Below, in pieces: positions 1-11,452 of a stretch of 64,000 nucleotides of DNA. The DNA comes from Echinometra lucunter. Its lineage: Eukaryota > Echinodermata > Echinoidea > Camarodonta > Echinometridae. The stretch covers positions 272,954 to 336,953 of the forward strand of contig CM057154.1 of the NCBI GenBank assembly GCA_029962745.1, in the 5' to 3' direction. The translations under genes and the position numbers were made by a program. The first letter of the stretch is position 1. The number at the start of each line of letters is the position of its first letter. Under the pieces are notes generated by a model. That model searched no databases, was not told where the DNA came from, and was given only the letters and a program-made list of their open reading frames with translations.

Positions 1-6
1 AGTTTC

Positions 7-50
7 TATAAAAGAGATGAAATCTTTATGTTTTAGCATAACTCATCATC
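7..50 (+). promoter_or_regulatory. TATA-box core promoter of six-cysteine gene copy A
   Basis: A TATAAAA box lies at 7-13, about 100 bp upstream of the ATG at 110. The expected start of transcription, about 30 bp downstream, falls near a TCATCATC stretch at 43-50. The same box and spacing are kept in the inverted copy B (36099-36105). The window begins here, so upstream elements of copy A are not visible. Confidence 0.6.
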
Positions 51-109
51 GGTCGGAACTTCAATACATTCACCAGATTCAAAACATCCGACTCAAGAAT
101 TCTTCTACC

Positions 110-3100
110 ATGGCTTCAGTAGTAAGTACATGTATGCCCTTTTATACATTTTGATTAGTAAATGATACTGTGATAATGTTAGGGAACCTGATTCATAATT
201 CATATATCTTTGCTTTCCAAGGTTTCCGCCACATAGAGTTAGCATTTCATATACTGAATATATGTTCACCATTACAATATTCTTATGTGCTGCTTTTTAA
301 TGCTCATATTGGTTTCTGTAAAGTAAAAATCTTTGTAAAATATTTTCCGTTATTGTAGAATTAAATAAAATGGAAATAAAAGTAGAATTTTCTTTACAAT
401 CATTACACGGCATAATATCAAATATATATTAACTGTGATACTTCTGTATTAAATTTTGATTTCACAAAAACTAGTAACTTGATCATGTTGATTGAGGGTT
501 TATTGATGAGAATATTTGCAACGCGAATTCGTTTGTGACTTTACGTGGTACTTTTTATGATTTACTTATGGGCAAATCCACAACATATGGGACACAGAGC
601 TCAAAATTTGAAGTCGCACTGCGCCCTGTTAATTCCAAATAAAAATCTAAAATCACTACAGAGCTCTTCTTTTTGTTAGAAATAAACTTTTAAGATAAAA
701 AAATTGCAATTCGACCTTCTTACGGAGAATAACGTAAACAAACAAAAAAAAAATGCACATATGGGACTATGATCAGGGAAAAGTGCTTTAAATGCCTCTT
801 ATTCTGATATTTACTCATTTTTCTCAGATCTGTTTTCATTTAATTGATTCTAATGGATTACTTTAACAGATTTTGGGTAGTTAATGAATGAAATACTAAC
901 GGAAATGTGCAAAACATACGCTGAATTTAAGCGTAACGTCAGTTACGTAAAGTCAGTTATCAACATGTCTTCATTAAATTTTTCATGGCACTAAAACAAA
1001 TTATTCAAATGGCTCATTATTTTGCACACCTCTTCCCAGGAACCTAGGTGTAATGTCAAATGAATTACATAATCCCTACAAGTCTGAGACATGAGATATA
1101 TAAATTTGATTCGACACCATCATTTTCCATGTCTTTTTGCGTAACGTCAGTTACCAACCCCTTTTTCGCTTGCTGTGTGACAAGACATGCAGTTTGAGAT
1201 GAAAACTGTCCATGTGTTTCTTCCCCATTATCAACTTATCTATCTATAGTAATTAGCCGAAGCAAGTGTCATTCACAAAACTACAGTATAAACAATACCA
1301 CTAGTACACTATCTTGGTAACGTCAGTTACCGTGGAATTGCCCTTGTGAATTGGTTAGAATACGACGTCTGATGTGTTTATTCGTGAATAAAATTTTAAC
1401 AAATAATGTTTTTTAATTATTTTGAATCATTGTGATTCCAATCATGTTCTGTTTTCCTTTATGTATTTGTTTTGTATTTCTTGTATCGCTATGTTTGATT
1501 TCTGTTCACGGCCTTGCTGAAACATGCTGAAAAGCAGCTTCTAGCTGATGGCAGGTTTTTACCCGTGATTGAATAAATAAATACAAATACAAATACAAAA
1601 TACAAGTAAACGCTATATGAATTGTCCCTTTCATTCAAAGTCTATTAACTGAATTACTTTGATAGCGATCTCTATCTCTTTTGTAAAAAGGACCACTTTG
1701 TTTCTGCTAACAAAGAAGGAAACTATACCACACATTATTTGAAAGCTGCCTATTTCCAGTGTACAATACATAATTAAAATCTTTCATTTATAATGAAATA
1801 TATAACAACATAAACATTTTTAAATCAATTTCTTTTTTTTTTAAATTTCAGGTAAAAATCCTGTCCGTTTGCATTTGCCTCATCGCATTCACTGCTCTAC
1901 AAGTTAAAGGTAAAACAAATACTACTTCAAACTAGTCATACATAGGTCCTCGTGGAAGTAGGAACAAAGCTGATATCAATTTTGAGTAAATCGTGATCGA
2001 TCGATTTATCGATCGATCGTGAGACAAAAAAGAAGTGCAGTCATACTGATACTGCATTACGTGAGATAATGTTGCATTCCTGCTTATACGAAATCATCCA
2101 CTGCCAATATGCAGAACGGGAGACGGTAAAAGGGAGGAACATTTTATTTCGGAATCATAAAAGCCTTTCGATTATTTATGAGGGCTTCAATGGCTAGATG
2201 TCGAATAGAACAACTTATATTGTTTTCTTCTCTGGAAAAACTGCTCCCCCGACATGGCAACTACATAGTGCCCTGACCTGAGAAAACGTCTTCGGGTTAG
2301 CAACATGGGTGGAAATCCCAGGGGACGGGGAGACCTCCCCCTCCCCCCCCCCACACACACAATTTTTGGGTGGTCCCAAAAGAGGATCCTTTTCGGTCAA
2401 AAAAGAGACACCTGAAACTTTGTTTCTCTTGTTTATTGTTGTTGTTTGTTAGTTTGTTTGCTTATCAGCGAATGGGGAGGTGTATAAAGCCCGGTATAAA
2501 GGAGACACATCTGAAAATTTCCGTGCCCCCCTCACTTTCAAGACAGATTCCGCGCGTGGGTAGTGAGAGCCTCTAAAGGGTCAAGAAGTATATGGTTGCA
2601 AGGATATCCCAGGAGTTTGTTGCCTTCATGGGAAAGTAGGCTTTACCAATCCGATCTGTCAAATAAAAATAAGGCTATGAACATGACTGTTTATCATGTT
2701 AATATGTTTATGTTTATGTTTATGTGGCGTTCTGCGTAATGAAAATGAAAATTTCATTGATGTTTCCACTTTAAACATTTACAAAATTTCTTTGATATGG
2801 TTTTACTGTTCACTCTTTCGACAGCCCAAATCGATCGAACTTTGGAGTTCCAAGCCCTCTGTGAAAAATACAGCACGCAGTTGAACGGCTGTGAGAAATT
2901 CATCGAAAACACATCACAGTTGACCGCTGAGGAGCAGGCCTTGTTGAACTTAGCCGAGAATAAACAGATGTGTTTTGTGGAGGAGGGTGAACAGAATGTT
3001 GCCAATGCTTGTGACATCTTGGAAACAATTTGCGCTCGAGTTGTCACCTGCACCGCTTCGGGTAAGTCAGTATACGTTATATAGCCCGCTTTCTGCACAT

Positions 3101-3453
3101 AAGATTTTCTCAATCATACCCCACCCCTACTTTTAGACCCTCGGTCATAATAGTAAACTTTAGAAGATACATACCGGTGTTTATGTTGGGGCTTAATACT
3201 TTTGCAGGTCTGAAATATAATTTGAAGGAAACAACACTACCCCTCGTGACCAGTCCTCCTGAATCTCTACCAATTATATTCATAATGTACTAAAAAGGAA
3301 TGGTTAATGTTGAAGCATTTCGTAATTATGCCAAATTGTTGTTGATGTCCAGCCTATAAACTTCTTTTTTTCCATGCAGCTCGTTTCAGACGTTCTGCCT
3401 CCGCCTCTGCCTCTGCGTCGGCATCTGCTGAGTCCAGTGAAACATCCGACTAA
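110..3453 (+). CDS. small secreted six-cysteine protein with RFRR site and Ser-Ala tail (copy A, intact)
   Basis: I do not recognise this family. Four exons join in one frame: 110-121 (MASV), 1852-1909, 2825-3061 and 3380-3453, total 381 nt or 126 aa. Every junction is GT-AG, with phases 0, 1 and 1. Exons 1-2 encode a clear signal peptide (MASV-VKILSVCICLIAFTA...). Exon 3 encodes the mature core: about 79 mostly polar, probably helical residues with six cysteines (ALC, NGC, QMC, NAC, TIC, VTC), suggesting three disulfides. Exon 4 encodes RFRR, a furin-like basic site, then five or six Ser-Ala repeats and an acidic end ESSETSD. An AATAAA at 3668-3673 is a candidate polyadenylation signal. An inverted copy lies at 33384-36002 with one visible core substitution (NVANAC to NVASAC). 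A secreted peptide precursor or coelomic effector is possible, but function is unknown. The exon model is strong because all phases close. Confidence 0.75.
1500..1606 (+). repeat. probable retroposon 3' tail in intron 1
   Basis: A short unique segment ends in an AATAAATA run followed by tandem CAAATA repeats (1579-1605). This looks like the microsatellite 3' end of a non-LTR retroposon. It is also present in arm B (about 35283-35400), so it predates the duplication. No coding part is visible. Confidence 0.35.
1989..2025. repeat. near-perfect GATCGATC palindrome, only in arm A
   Basis: Two arms of repeated ATCG units face each other around a TTTA centre in intron 2 of copy A. The corresponding place in arm B (about 34900) has only a short AACGTGAG-type sequence. 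Arm A therefore gained the palindrome, or arm B lost it. Confidence 0.6.
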
Positions 3454-4779
3454 GGTCATTGTCACTATGTCGATGGTCATGACAGGTCATTTGCTGCACT
3501 TCAGAGATGATTAATTTATTCATTTATCAATACCTTATTTAAGACACTCTTTGCATCTATTTTTAAAAGGGTAAACGGCCATAGTCTACCCCCCCCCCCC
3601 CCCTCCATGTGATCATGTCTTTATTCTATTGATGAAGCAATTTTTTTTTCTTTCCATATTTTGAACGAATAAACAACAATCTTTTTTAAAAAATCAGGGG
3701 AAAACACGAAAAGACGGAAACCTTTAACTACAGTGTACCTATATTTTTGCCTTCATAGGTGCTTGTTTCACAGTGCGTGCATGTATTGCAAGTCAGTACA
3801 CAGTTTTTAATTTCTGCTGCAGTTTTGTTGGGGTAATTTTTATTTTATTTATTGATATTTTACATCCTCCACCTTTTTGAGTACCTACTGCTATGAAAAT
3901 AATTTCTAGCTGCATATATTAAGTCATGTTATTTTACCGCTTATTTACCTTATACGTGTCAGTATATACAATTATCAAATACTGTAACTAATGTTTCCAA
4001 TCAATGTCTTTGCTTGTGTGAAAGTTGTGATAGTCCTAATATCTTTGTATGTTTCTCCGAATCCTACAAGTTGTCTTTCTATCCGATGTTCACTATAATT
4101 GCGTCTAAGAAAATAAAACATGTATTCATTTCCTTAACAAAATTGTATAATTGTATTTTGTTAGCAGGAAGTTTAGGAAAGCAAAATTGTGAACATATCA
4201 CGTACATGAAATCACGTTAGAAATAACCAAACTAACTGTTTAACAAAAACTGAAGTGAAGAGGCTTGTTGCTTTCACCAATGCATGTAAAACTAAGATAA
4301 TGAAAGAGAGAGGGGGAAGGGTAAGGAGAGAGGGGTAATAATGACATAGGTGCGGTGAAGAAATGTGGAGACGGCGAGGGAGTAAGGAAAAAAATATAAA
4401 TTGAGCAAAGAGAGAATGATAAGAGAGATCGTACAAAGATTGACCTAAGTGAGTCAACGACAAGAGGGGAGCGAGAGGTGGGGACCGCGGTAGACACGGG
4501 GGGCCAGAGGGGGGGGGGGGCTGATCGAGTGTCGTTTTAAAAGCCATAAGCCAGGAATGCATGCAACGAGGAGAAAAGGGGTCTGCCTCTCCGGGATATT
4601 TAACGGGCAGTGGAAAAAATTAGTCTGAATATTTCATGACCACCAAGATGAAGACTGTTGAAGTTATCAATGGGTGCATTTTCATTCTCTTCATTTTACG
4701 CTTTATACATTGCAGAATTTCATTAAGTGTTTCACATGCTATGTAATCATTCTGACAATTAATAGGCCGCGCCCTTAAC

Positions 4780-5015
4780 CAGGGGCGGCGCCGGGGTATT
4801 GAGGGGGCTCTGGGGACAAGAGCGATCCAGATATGTAAACTTAGTCACGTTTTAAATGATAAAATAGGGGTATTATATAGTTGCGTGACCCAGTCCCTCT
4901 CTTCCCATACTCTTTTTTTTTTTTTTTTCTTCTTTATTATTATTATTTTTTAATCACTTGAAAAATCATAAGGGCGGTCGCCCCTCCCCCCCCCCCCCCT
5001 CGAGCGCCGCCCCTG
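4780..5015. mobile_element. hAT-type MITE (CAGGGGCGGCGCC family), arm A
   Basis: The element starts CAGGGGCGGCGCC and ends GCGCCGCCCCTG, and is about 236 bp long with internal poly-T and poly-C tracts. It is flanked by CCCTTAAC on the left and CCCTTCAC on the right, an 8-bp duplication with one mismatch. CA-starting inverted ends with 8-bp duplications are typical of hAT elements. The orthologous element in arm B is 30584-32097 with a perfect duplication. A relative lies at 38228-38479. Confidence 0.75.
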
Positions 5016-5240
5016 CCCTTCACCATGTTTCGGGTCGACAGTCTCCAGCTCTGAGCTCTGTGGACTGGGATCCCATCTCTCCCATCCCCTCCCCTCCCCC
5101 CCCCCCTTCTACACACCCACACACACCCCATCGTAATTGCTTTACTGCATGCATGCTACAAACCTTTTTCCAGAATCTGTAAAGTTGCGCATGCATGCTG
5201 CATGCTCAGCTGCGATAAGCTAGGTAAACAACAACACGTG

Positions 5241-5489
5241 CGTGCGGTCGTGACCTCGAGACGTGGTGGTGTATGTTGTGCACTGGATGGAAGTAGGCCG
5301 GAATCCAGCCGGAAAGCCAATTTGAGGAGTGGTGCAGAATATGTGATTTCAGGGAAATAATCCAGAAAATAATCTTTTAAAAACCCAAAAAGGACAAATC
5401 AAAAAATTTCGACCATTGACCATTACAATGCACATTTTTCATAAATAATGACATCATTTTTAAAATTTTTGAAGCACTATTTTCATTCT
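5241..5489. other. spacer between arm A and satellite 1, nothing recognised
   Basis: Unique-looking AT-rich sequence beyond the end of the inverted-repeat homology. No open frame, RNA gene or terminal repeats are visible. Confidence 0.4.
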
Positions 5490-8400
5490 AAACCGCAATT
5501 AGGTAGGGATTGAGGGGGGATGTTTGAATCGGTCCGCAAGGGCTCACAGGAAATACCCACGAAAGCAACTATGTGGATTTTGTAGAGGAGGGTCTAATCC
5601 ATCGAAAAAATTATATTTCATTAAAAGTTATTTGCCTACGGCCACAGCGGACCACTTTTCCCGGGGATGTCATCCTATATATTTAACGTGTTATATATAG
5701 GGGACTAGGCAGGGGGGGGGGGGTGTTTGAATCGGTCCGCTGCGGCTCACAGGAAATACCCACGAAAGCGACTATGTGGATGTTGTAGAGGAGGGTTTAA
5801 TTCATCGAAAAAATTATATTTCATTAAAAGTTATTTGCCTACGGCCATAGCGGACCACTTTTCCCAGAGGAAGTCATCCCATATACTACACGTGTAATAT
5901 ATATGGGACTAAGGTAAAGAGGGGGGGGGGGGGGTGTTTGACTCGGTCCGCTGCGGCTCACAGGAAATACCCACGAAAGCGACTATGTGGATATTGTAGA
6001 GGAGGGTCTAATCCATCGAAAAAATTATATTTCATTAAAAGTTATTTGCCTACGGCCATAGCGGACCACTTTTTCCCAGAGGAAGTCATCCCATATACTA
6101 CACGTGTAATATATATGGGACTAAGGTAAAGAGGGGGGGGGGGGGGGGGGTGTTTGACTCGGTCCGCTGCGGCTCACAGGAAATACCCACGAAAGCGACT
6201 ATGTGGATGTTGTAGAGGAGGGTCTAATCCATCGAAAAAATTATATTTCATTAAAAGTTATTTGCCTACGGCCATAGCGGACCACTTTTCCCAGAGGAAG
6301 TCATCCCATATACTACACGTGTAATATATATGGGACTAAGGTAAAGAGGGGGGGGGGGGGGGGGTGTTTGACTCGGTCCGCTGCGGCTCACAGGAAATAC
6401 CCACGAAAGCGACTATGTGGATGTTGTAGAGGAGGGTCTAATCCATCGAAAAAATTATATTTCATTAAAAGTTATTTGCCTACGGCCATAGCGGACCACT
6501 TTTCCCAGAGGAAGTCATCCCATATACTACACGTGTAATATATATGGGACTAAGGTAAAGAGGGGGGGGGGGGGGGTGGTTTGACTCGGTCCGCTGCGGC
6601 TCACAGGAAATACCCACGAAAGCGACTATGTGGATGTTGTAGAGGAGGGTCTAATCCATCGAAAAAATTATATTTCATTAAAAGTTATTGCCTACGGCCA
6701 TAGCGGACCACTTTTCCCAGAGGAAGTCATCCCATATACTACACGTGTAATATATATGGGACTAAGGTAAAGAGGGGGGGGGGGGGTGTTTGACTCGGTC
6801 CGCTGCGGGCTCACAGGAAATACCACGAAAGCGACTATGTGGATGTTGTAGAGGAGGGTCTAATCCATCGAAAAATTATATTTCATTAAAAGTTATTTGC
6901 CTACGGCCATAGCGGACCACTTTTCCCAGAGGAAGTCATCCCATATACTACACGTGTAATATATATGGACTAAGGTAAAGAGTTGGGGGGGGGGGGGGGG
7001 GTGGGGGGGGGTGAGGGTGGGGTGTTTGACTCGGTCCCGCTGCGGCTCACAGGAAATACCCACGAAAGCGACTATGTGGATGGTGTAGAGGAGGGTCTAA
7101 TCCATCGAAAAAATTATATTTCATTAAAAGTTATTTGCCTACGGCATAGCGGACCACTTTTCCCAGAGGAAGTCATCCCATATACTACACGTGTAATATA
7201 TATGGGACTAAGGTAAAGAGGGGGGGGGGGGTGTTTGACTCGGTCCGCTGCGGCTCACAGGAAATACCCACGAAAGCGACTATGTGGATGTTGTAGAGGA
7301 GGGTCTAATCCATCGAAAAAATTATATTTCATTAAAAGTTATTTGGCCTACGGCCATAGCGGACCACTTTTCCCAGAGGAAGTCATCCCATATACTACAC
7401 GTGTAATATATATGGGACTAAGGTAAAGAGGGGGGGGGGGGTGTTTGACTCGGTCCGCTGCGGCTCACAGGAAATACCCACGAAGCGACTATGTGGATGG
7501 TGTAGAGGAGGGTCTAATCCATCGAAAAAATTATATTTCATTAAAAGTTATTTGCCTACGGCCATAGCGGACCACTTTTCCCAGAGGAAGTCATCCCATA
7601 TACTACACGTGTAATATATATGGGACTAAGGTAAAGAGGGGGGGGGGGGTGTTTGACTCGGTCCGCTGCGGCTCACAGGAAATACCCCACGAAAGCGACT
7701 ATGTGGATGTTGTAGAGGAGGGTCTAATCCATCGAAAAAATATATTTCATTAAAGTTATTTGCCTACGGCCATAGCGGGACCACTTTCCCAGAGGAAGTC
7801 ATCACATATACTACACGTGTAATATATATGGGACTAAGGTAAAGAGGGGGGGGGGGGGGGTGTTTGACTCGGTCCGCTGCGGCTCACAGGAAATACCCAC
7901 GAAAGCGACTATGTGGATGTTGTAGAGGAGGGTCTAATCCATCGAAAAATTATATTTCATTAAAGTTATTTGCCTACGGCCATAGCGGACCACTTTTCCC
8001 AGAGGAAGTTCATCCCATATACTACACGTGTAATATATATGGACTAAGGTAAAGAGGGGGGGGGGGGTGTTTGACTCGGTCCGCTGCGGCTCACAGGAAA
8101 TACCCACGAAAGCGACTATGTGGATGTTGTAGAGGAGGGTCTAATCCATCGAAAAAATTATATTTCATTAAAAGTTATTTGCCTACGGCCATAGCGGACC
8201 ACTTTTCCCAGAGGAAGTCATCCCATATACTACACGTGTAATATATATGGGACTAAGGTAAGAGGGGGGGGGGGGGGTGTTTGACTCGGTCCGCTGCGGC
8301 TCACAGGAAATACCCACGAAAGCGACTATGTGGATGTTGTAGAGGAGGGTCTAATCCATCGAAAAAATTATATTTCATTAAAAGTTATTTGCCTACGGCC

Positions 8401-10577
8401 ATAGCGGACCACTTTTCCCAGAGGAAGTCATCCCTATATACTACACGTGTAATATATATGGGGACTAAGGTAAAGAGGGGGGGGGGGGGTGTTTTTGACT
8501 CGGTCCGCCTGCGGCTCACAGGAAATACCCACGAAAGCGACTATGTGGATGTTGTAGAGGAGGGGTCTAATCCATCGAAAAAATTATATTTCATTAAAAG
8601 TTATTTGCCTACGGCCATAGCGGACCACTTTTCCCAGAGGAAGTCATCCCATATAACTACACGTGTAATATATATGGGACTAAGGTAAAGAGGGGGGGGG
8701 GGGTGTTTGACTCGGTCCGCTGCGGCTCACAGGAAATACCCACGAAAGCGACTATGTGGATGTTGTAGAGGAGGGTCTAATCCATCGAAAAAATTATATT
8801 TCATTAAAAGTTATTTGCCTACGGCCATAGCGGACCACTTTTCCCAGAGGAAGTCATCCCATATACTACACGTGTAATATATATGGGACTAAGGTAAAGA
8901 GGGGGGGGGGGGGTGTTTGACTCGGTCCGCTGCGGCTCACAGGAAATACCCACGAAAGCGACTATGTGGATGTTGTAGAGGAGAGGGTCTAATCCATCGA
9001 AAAAATATATTCATTAAAAGTTATTTGCCTACGGCCATAGCGGACCACTTTTCCCAGAGGAAGTCATCCCATATACTACATGTGTAATATATATGGGACT
9101 AAGGTAAAGAGGGGGGGGGGGGGGTGTTTGACTCGGTCCGCTGCGGCTCACAGGAAATACCCACGAAAGCGACTATGTGGATGTTGTAGAGGAGGGTCTA
9201 ATCCATCGAAAAAATTATATTTCATTAAAAGTTATTTGCCTACGGCCATAGCGGACCACTTTCCCAGAGGAAGTCATCCCATATACTACACGTGTAATAT
9301 ATATGGGACTAAGGTAAAGAGGGGGGGGGGGGGGGTGTTTGACTCGGTCCGCTGGCGGGCTCACAGAGATACCCACGAAAGCGACTATGTGGATGTTGTA
9401 GAGGAGGGTCTAATCCATCGAAAAAATTATATTTCATTAAAAGTTTATTTGCCTACGGCCATAGCGGACCACTTTTCCCAGAGGAAGTCATCCCATATAC
9501 TACACGTGTAAATATATGGGACTAAGGTAAGAGGGGGGGCGGGTGGGGGGGGGTGTTTGACTCGGTCCGCGCGGCTCACATGAATACCCACGAAAAGCGA
9601 CTATGTGGATGTTGTTAGAGGAGGGTCTAATCCATCGAAAAAATTATATTCATAAAAGTTATTTGCCTACGGCCATAGCGGACCACTTTCCCAGAGGAAG
9701 TCATCCCATATACTACACGTGTAATATATTATGGGACTAAGGTAAAGAGGGGGGGGGGGGTGGTGTTTGACTCGGTCCGCTGCGGCTCACAGGAAATACC
9801 CACGAAAGCGACTATGTGGATGTTGTTAGAGGAGGGTCTAATCCAATCGAAAAAAATATATTTCATTAAAAGTTATTTGCCTACGGCCATAGCGGACCAC
9901 TTTTCCCAGAGGAAGTCATCCCATATACTCCACGTGTAATATATATGGGACTAAGGTAAAGGGGGGGGGGGGGGGTGTTTGACTCGGTCCGCTGCGGCTC
10001 ACAGGAAATACCCACGAAAGCGACTATGTGGATGTTGTAGAGGAGGGTCTAATCCATCGAAAAAATTATATTTCATTAAAAGTTATTTGCCTACGGCCAT
10101 ACGGGACCACTTTTCCCAGAGGAAGTCATCCCATATACTCCACGTGTAATATTATGGGACTAAGGTAAAGGGGGGGGGGGGTGTGTTTGACTCGGTCCGC
10201 TGCGCTCACAGAAAATACCCCGAAAGCGACTATGGATTTTGTAGAGGAGGTCTAATCCATCGAAAAATTATATTTCATTAAAGTTATTTGCCTACGGCCA
10301 TAGCGGACCACTTTTCCCAGAGGAAAGTCATCCCATATACTCCACGTGTATATATATGGGACTAAGGTAAAAGGGGGGGGGGGGGGGGTTTTGACTCGGT
10401 CCGCTGCGGCTCACAGGAATACCCACGAAAGCGACTATGTGATGTTGTAGAGGAGGGTCTAATCCATCGAAAATGATATTTTCATTAAAGTTATTTGCCT
10501 ACGGCCATAGCGGACCACTTTTCCCAGAGAAGTCATCCCATATACTCCACGTGTAATATATATGGGACTAAGGTAAA
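5490..10577 (+). repeat. satellite 1: ~24 tandem copies of a ~210-bp unit with poly-G tract and CACGTG palindrome
   Basis: TGTTTGA-type unit starts recur near 5521, 5731, 5934, 6150, 6364, 6578, 6787, 7023 and onward to 10390, giving about 24 copies spaced 205-235 bp. Each unit begins with a pure G run of about 9-20 bases and contains conserved blocks such as CGGTCCGCTGCGGCTCACAG and GCCTACGGCCATAGCGGACC. It ends in an imperfect palindrome, CCCATATA...TACACGTGTA...TATATGGG. The first copy is the most diverged and the interior copies are nearly identical. Copies after about 9550 show many single-base indels up to the gap. Open frames across it are by-products of the repeat: indels and G-run length change the frame between copies. 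Confidence 0.95.
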
Positions 10578-11077
10578 NNNNNNNNNNNNNNNNNNNNNNN
10601 NNNNNNNNNNNNNNNNNNNNNNNNNNNNNNNNNNNNNNNNNNNNNNNNNNNNNNNNNNNNNNNNNNNNNNNNNNNNNNNNNNNNNNNNNNNNNNNNNNNN
10701 NNNNNNNNNNNNNNNNNNNNNNNNNNNNNNNNNNNNNNNNNNNNNNNNNNNNNNNNNNNNNNNNNNNNNNNNNNNNNNNNNNNNNNNNNNNNNNNNNNNN
10801 NNNNNNNNNNNNNNNNNNNNNNNNNNNNNNNNNNNNNNNNNNNNNNNNNNNNNNNNNNNNNNNNNNNNNNNNNNNNNNNNNNNNNNNNNNNNNNNNNNNN
10901 NNNNNNNNNNNNNNNNNNNNNNNNNNNNNNNNNNNNNNNNNNNNNNNNNNNNNNNNNNNNNNNNNNNNNNNNNNNNNNNNNNNNNNNNNNNNNNNNNNNN
11001 NNNNNNNNNNNNNNNNNNNNNNNNNNNNNNNNNNNNNNNNNNNNNNNNNNNNNNNNNNNNNNNNNNNNNNNNNNNNN
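10578..11077. other. assembly gap of exactly 500 N
   Basis: A run of 500 N immediately follows satellite 1. The round size suggests a scaffolding placeholder, so the true distance and possibly the orientation of 1-10577 relative to the rest are uncertain. Confidence 0.98.
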
Positions 11078-11085
11078 CCTGTTAA

Positions 11086-11292
11086 GGGTGAAAAAAAAAA
11101 TAATAACTCTTATTTACCCAGGGTACCAACTTATTATTACCCCTCTCCATTCTTATATGCCCAGCGCCTGGCTAGAAGGCAGAAGGTCCCATTTTAGTAA
11201 GTCTTTGGTATGACTCAGACGGGATTCGAACCCATGACCTTCTGTTCATGAGGCGGATGCTCTATCAATTGAGCCAACATGCCCGGTATGAT
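11086..11292 (-). mobile_element. tRNA-headed SINE
   Basis: Read on the minus strand, the head (11215-11285) has TGGCTCAATTGATAGAGC (D-arm, A box) and GGTTCGAATCCC (T-arm, B box), followed by a short body and an A/ATA-rich tail at 11086-11105. The 5' GGGCATG cannot pair with the sequence after the T-arm, so it is not a functional tRNA. The body shares long blocks, including GCCTGGCTAGAAGG, with the SINE at 38941-39216. Confidence 0.75.
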
Positions 11293-11452
11293 GATGAGTT
11301 AAGTTTCTTAAGATGATATTTACTGCAGTTTCTATCAAATCATTCTTTCACTTACATAAATAAAAAAGCTCTTCGTATCAAAAAACTGATTCACTGCACT
11401 ACTGCCTTTTCTTTAAGCAAACAAAAAGGATGAATATTTGTTGACTGTTTAC

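Larger units (their letters stand above)
1..5240 (+). repeat. arm A of a large inverted duplication
   Basis: This stretch is matched in reverse complement by about 30345-36117. The match covers the promoter, exons, introns, 3' region and the flanking hAT MITE. Non-coding sequence differs by scattered substitutions and indels; the coding exons are nearly identical. The homology already runs at base 1, so the true left end lies outside the window. It stops near 5240 (ACAACACGTGCGTGCGG), just before satellite 1. Confidence 0.85.

Noticed and set aside
4212..4562. Minus-strand 116-codon Pro/Leu/Ser-rich frame, also seen in arm B near 32315-32620
   Set aside because: Low-complexity CT-rich sequence downstream of the six-cysteine gene. 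The arm B version differs by indels that change the frame, so it is not conserved as coding.
5938..9511. Repeated open frames of 60-140 codons encoding MTRSAAAHRKYPRKRL-like peptides
   Set aside because: They are the same satellite unit read again and again. Unit lengths and G-run lengths change the frame, and stops fall between units. No splice or promoter context.
5490..10577. CRISPR-like or telomeric array
   Set aside because: Unit length, absence of variable spacers and the eukaryotic context rule out both; it is a satellite.
10495..11085. 196-codon frame across the gap
   Set aside because: Almost all of it is translated N; it has no content.
11216..11285. Possible tRNA gene on the minus strand
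   Set aside because: A and B boxes are good, but the acceptor stem does not pair and it continues into a SINE body with a microsatellite tail.
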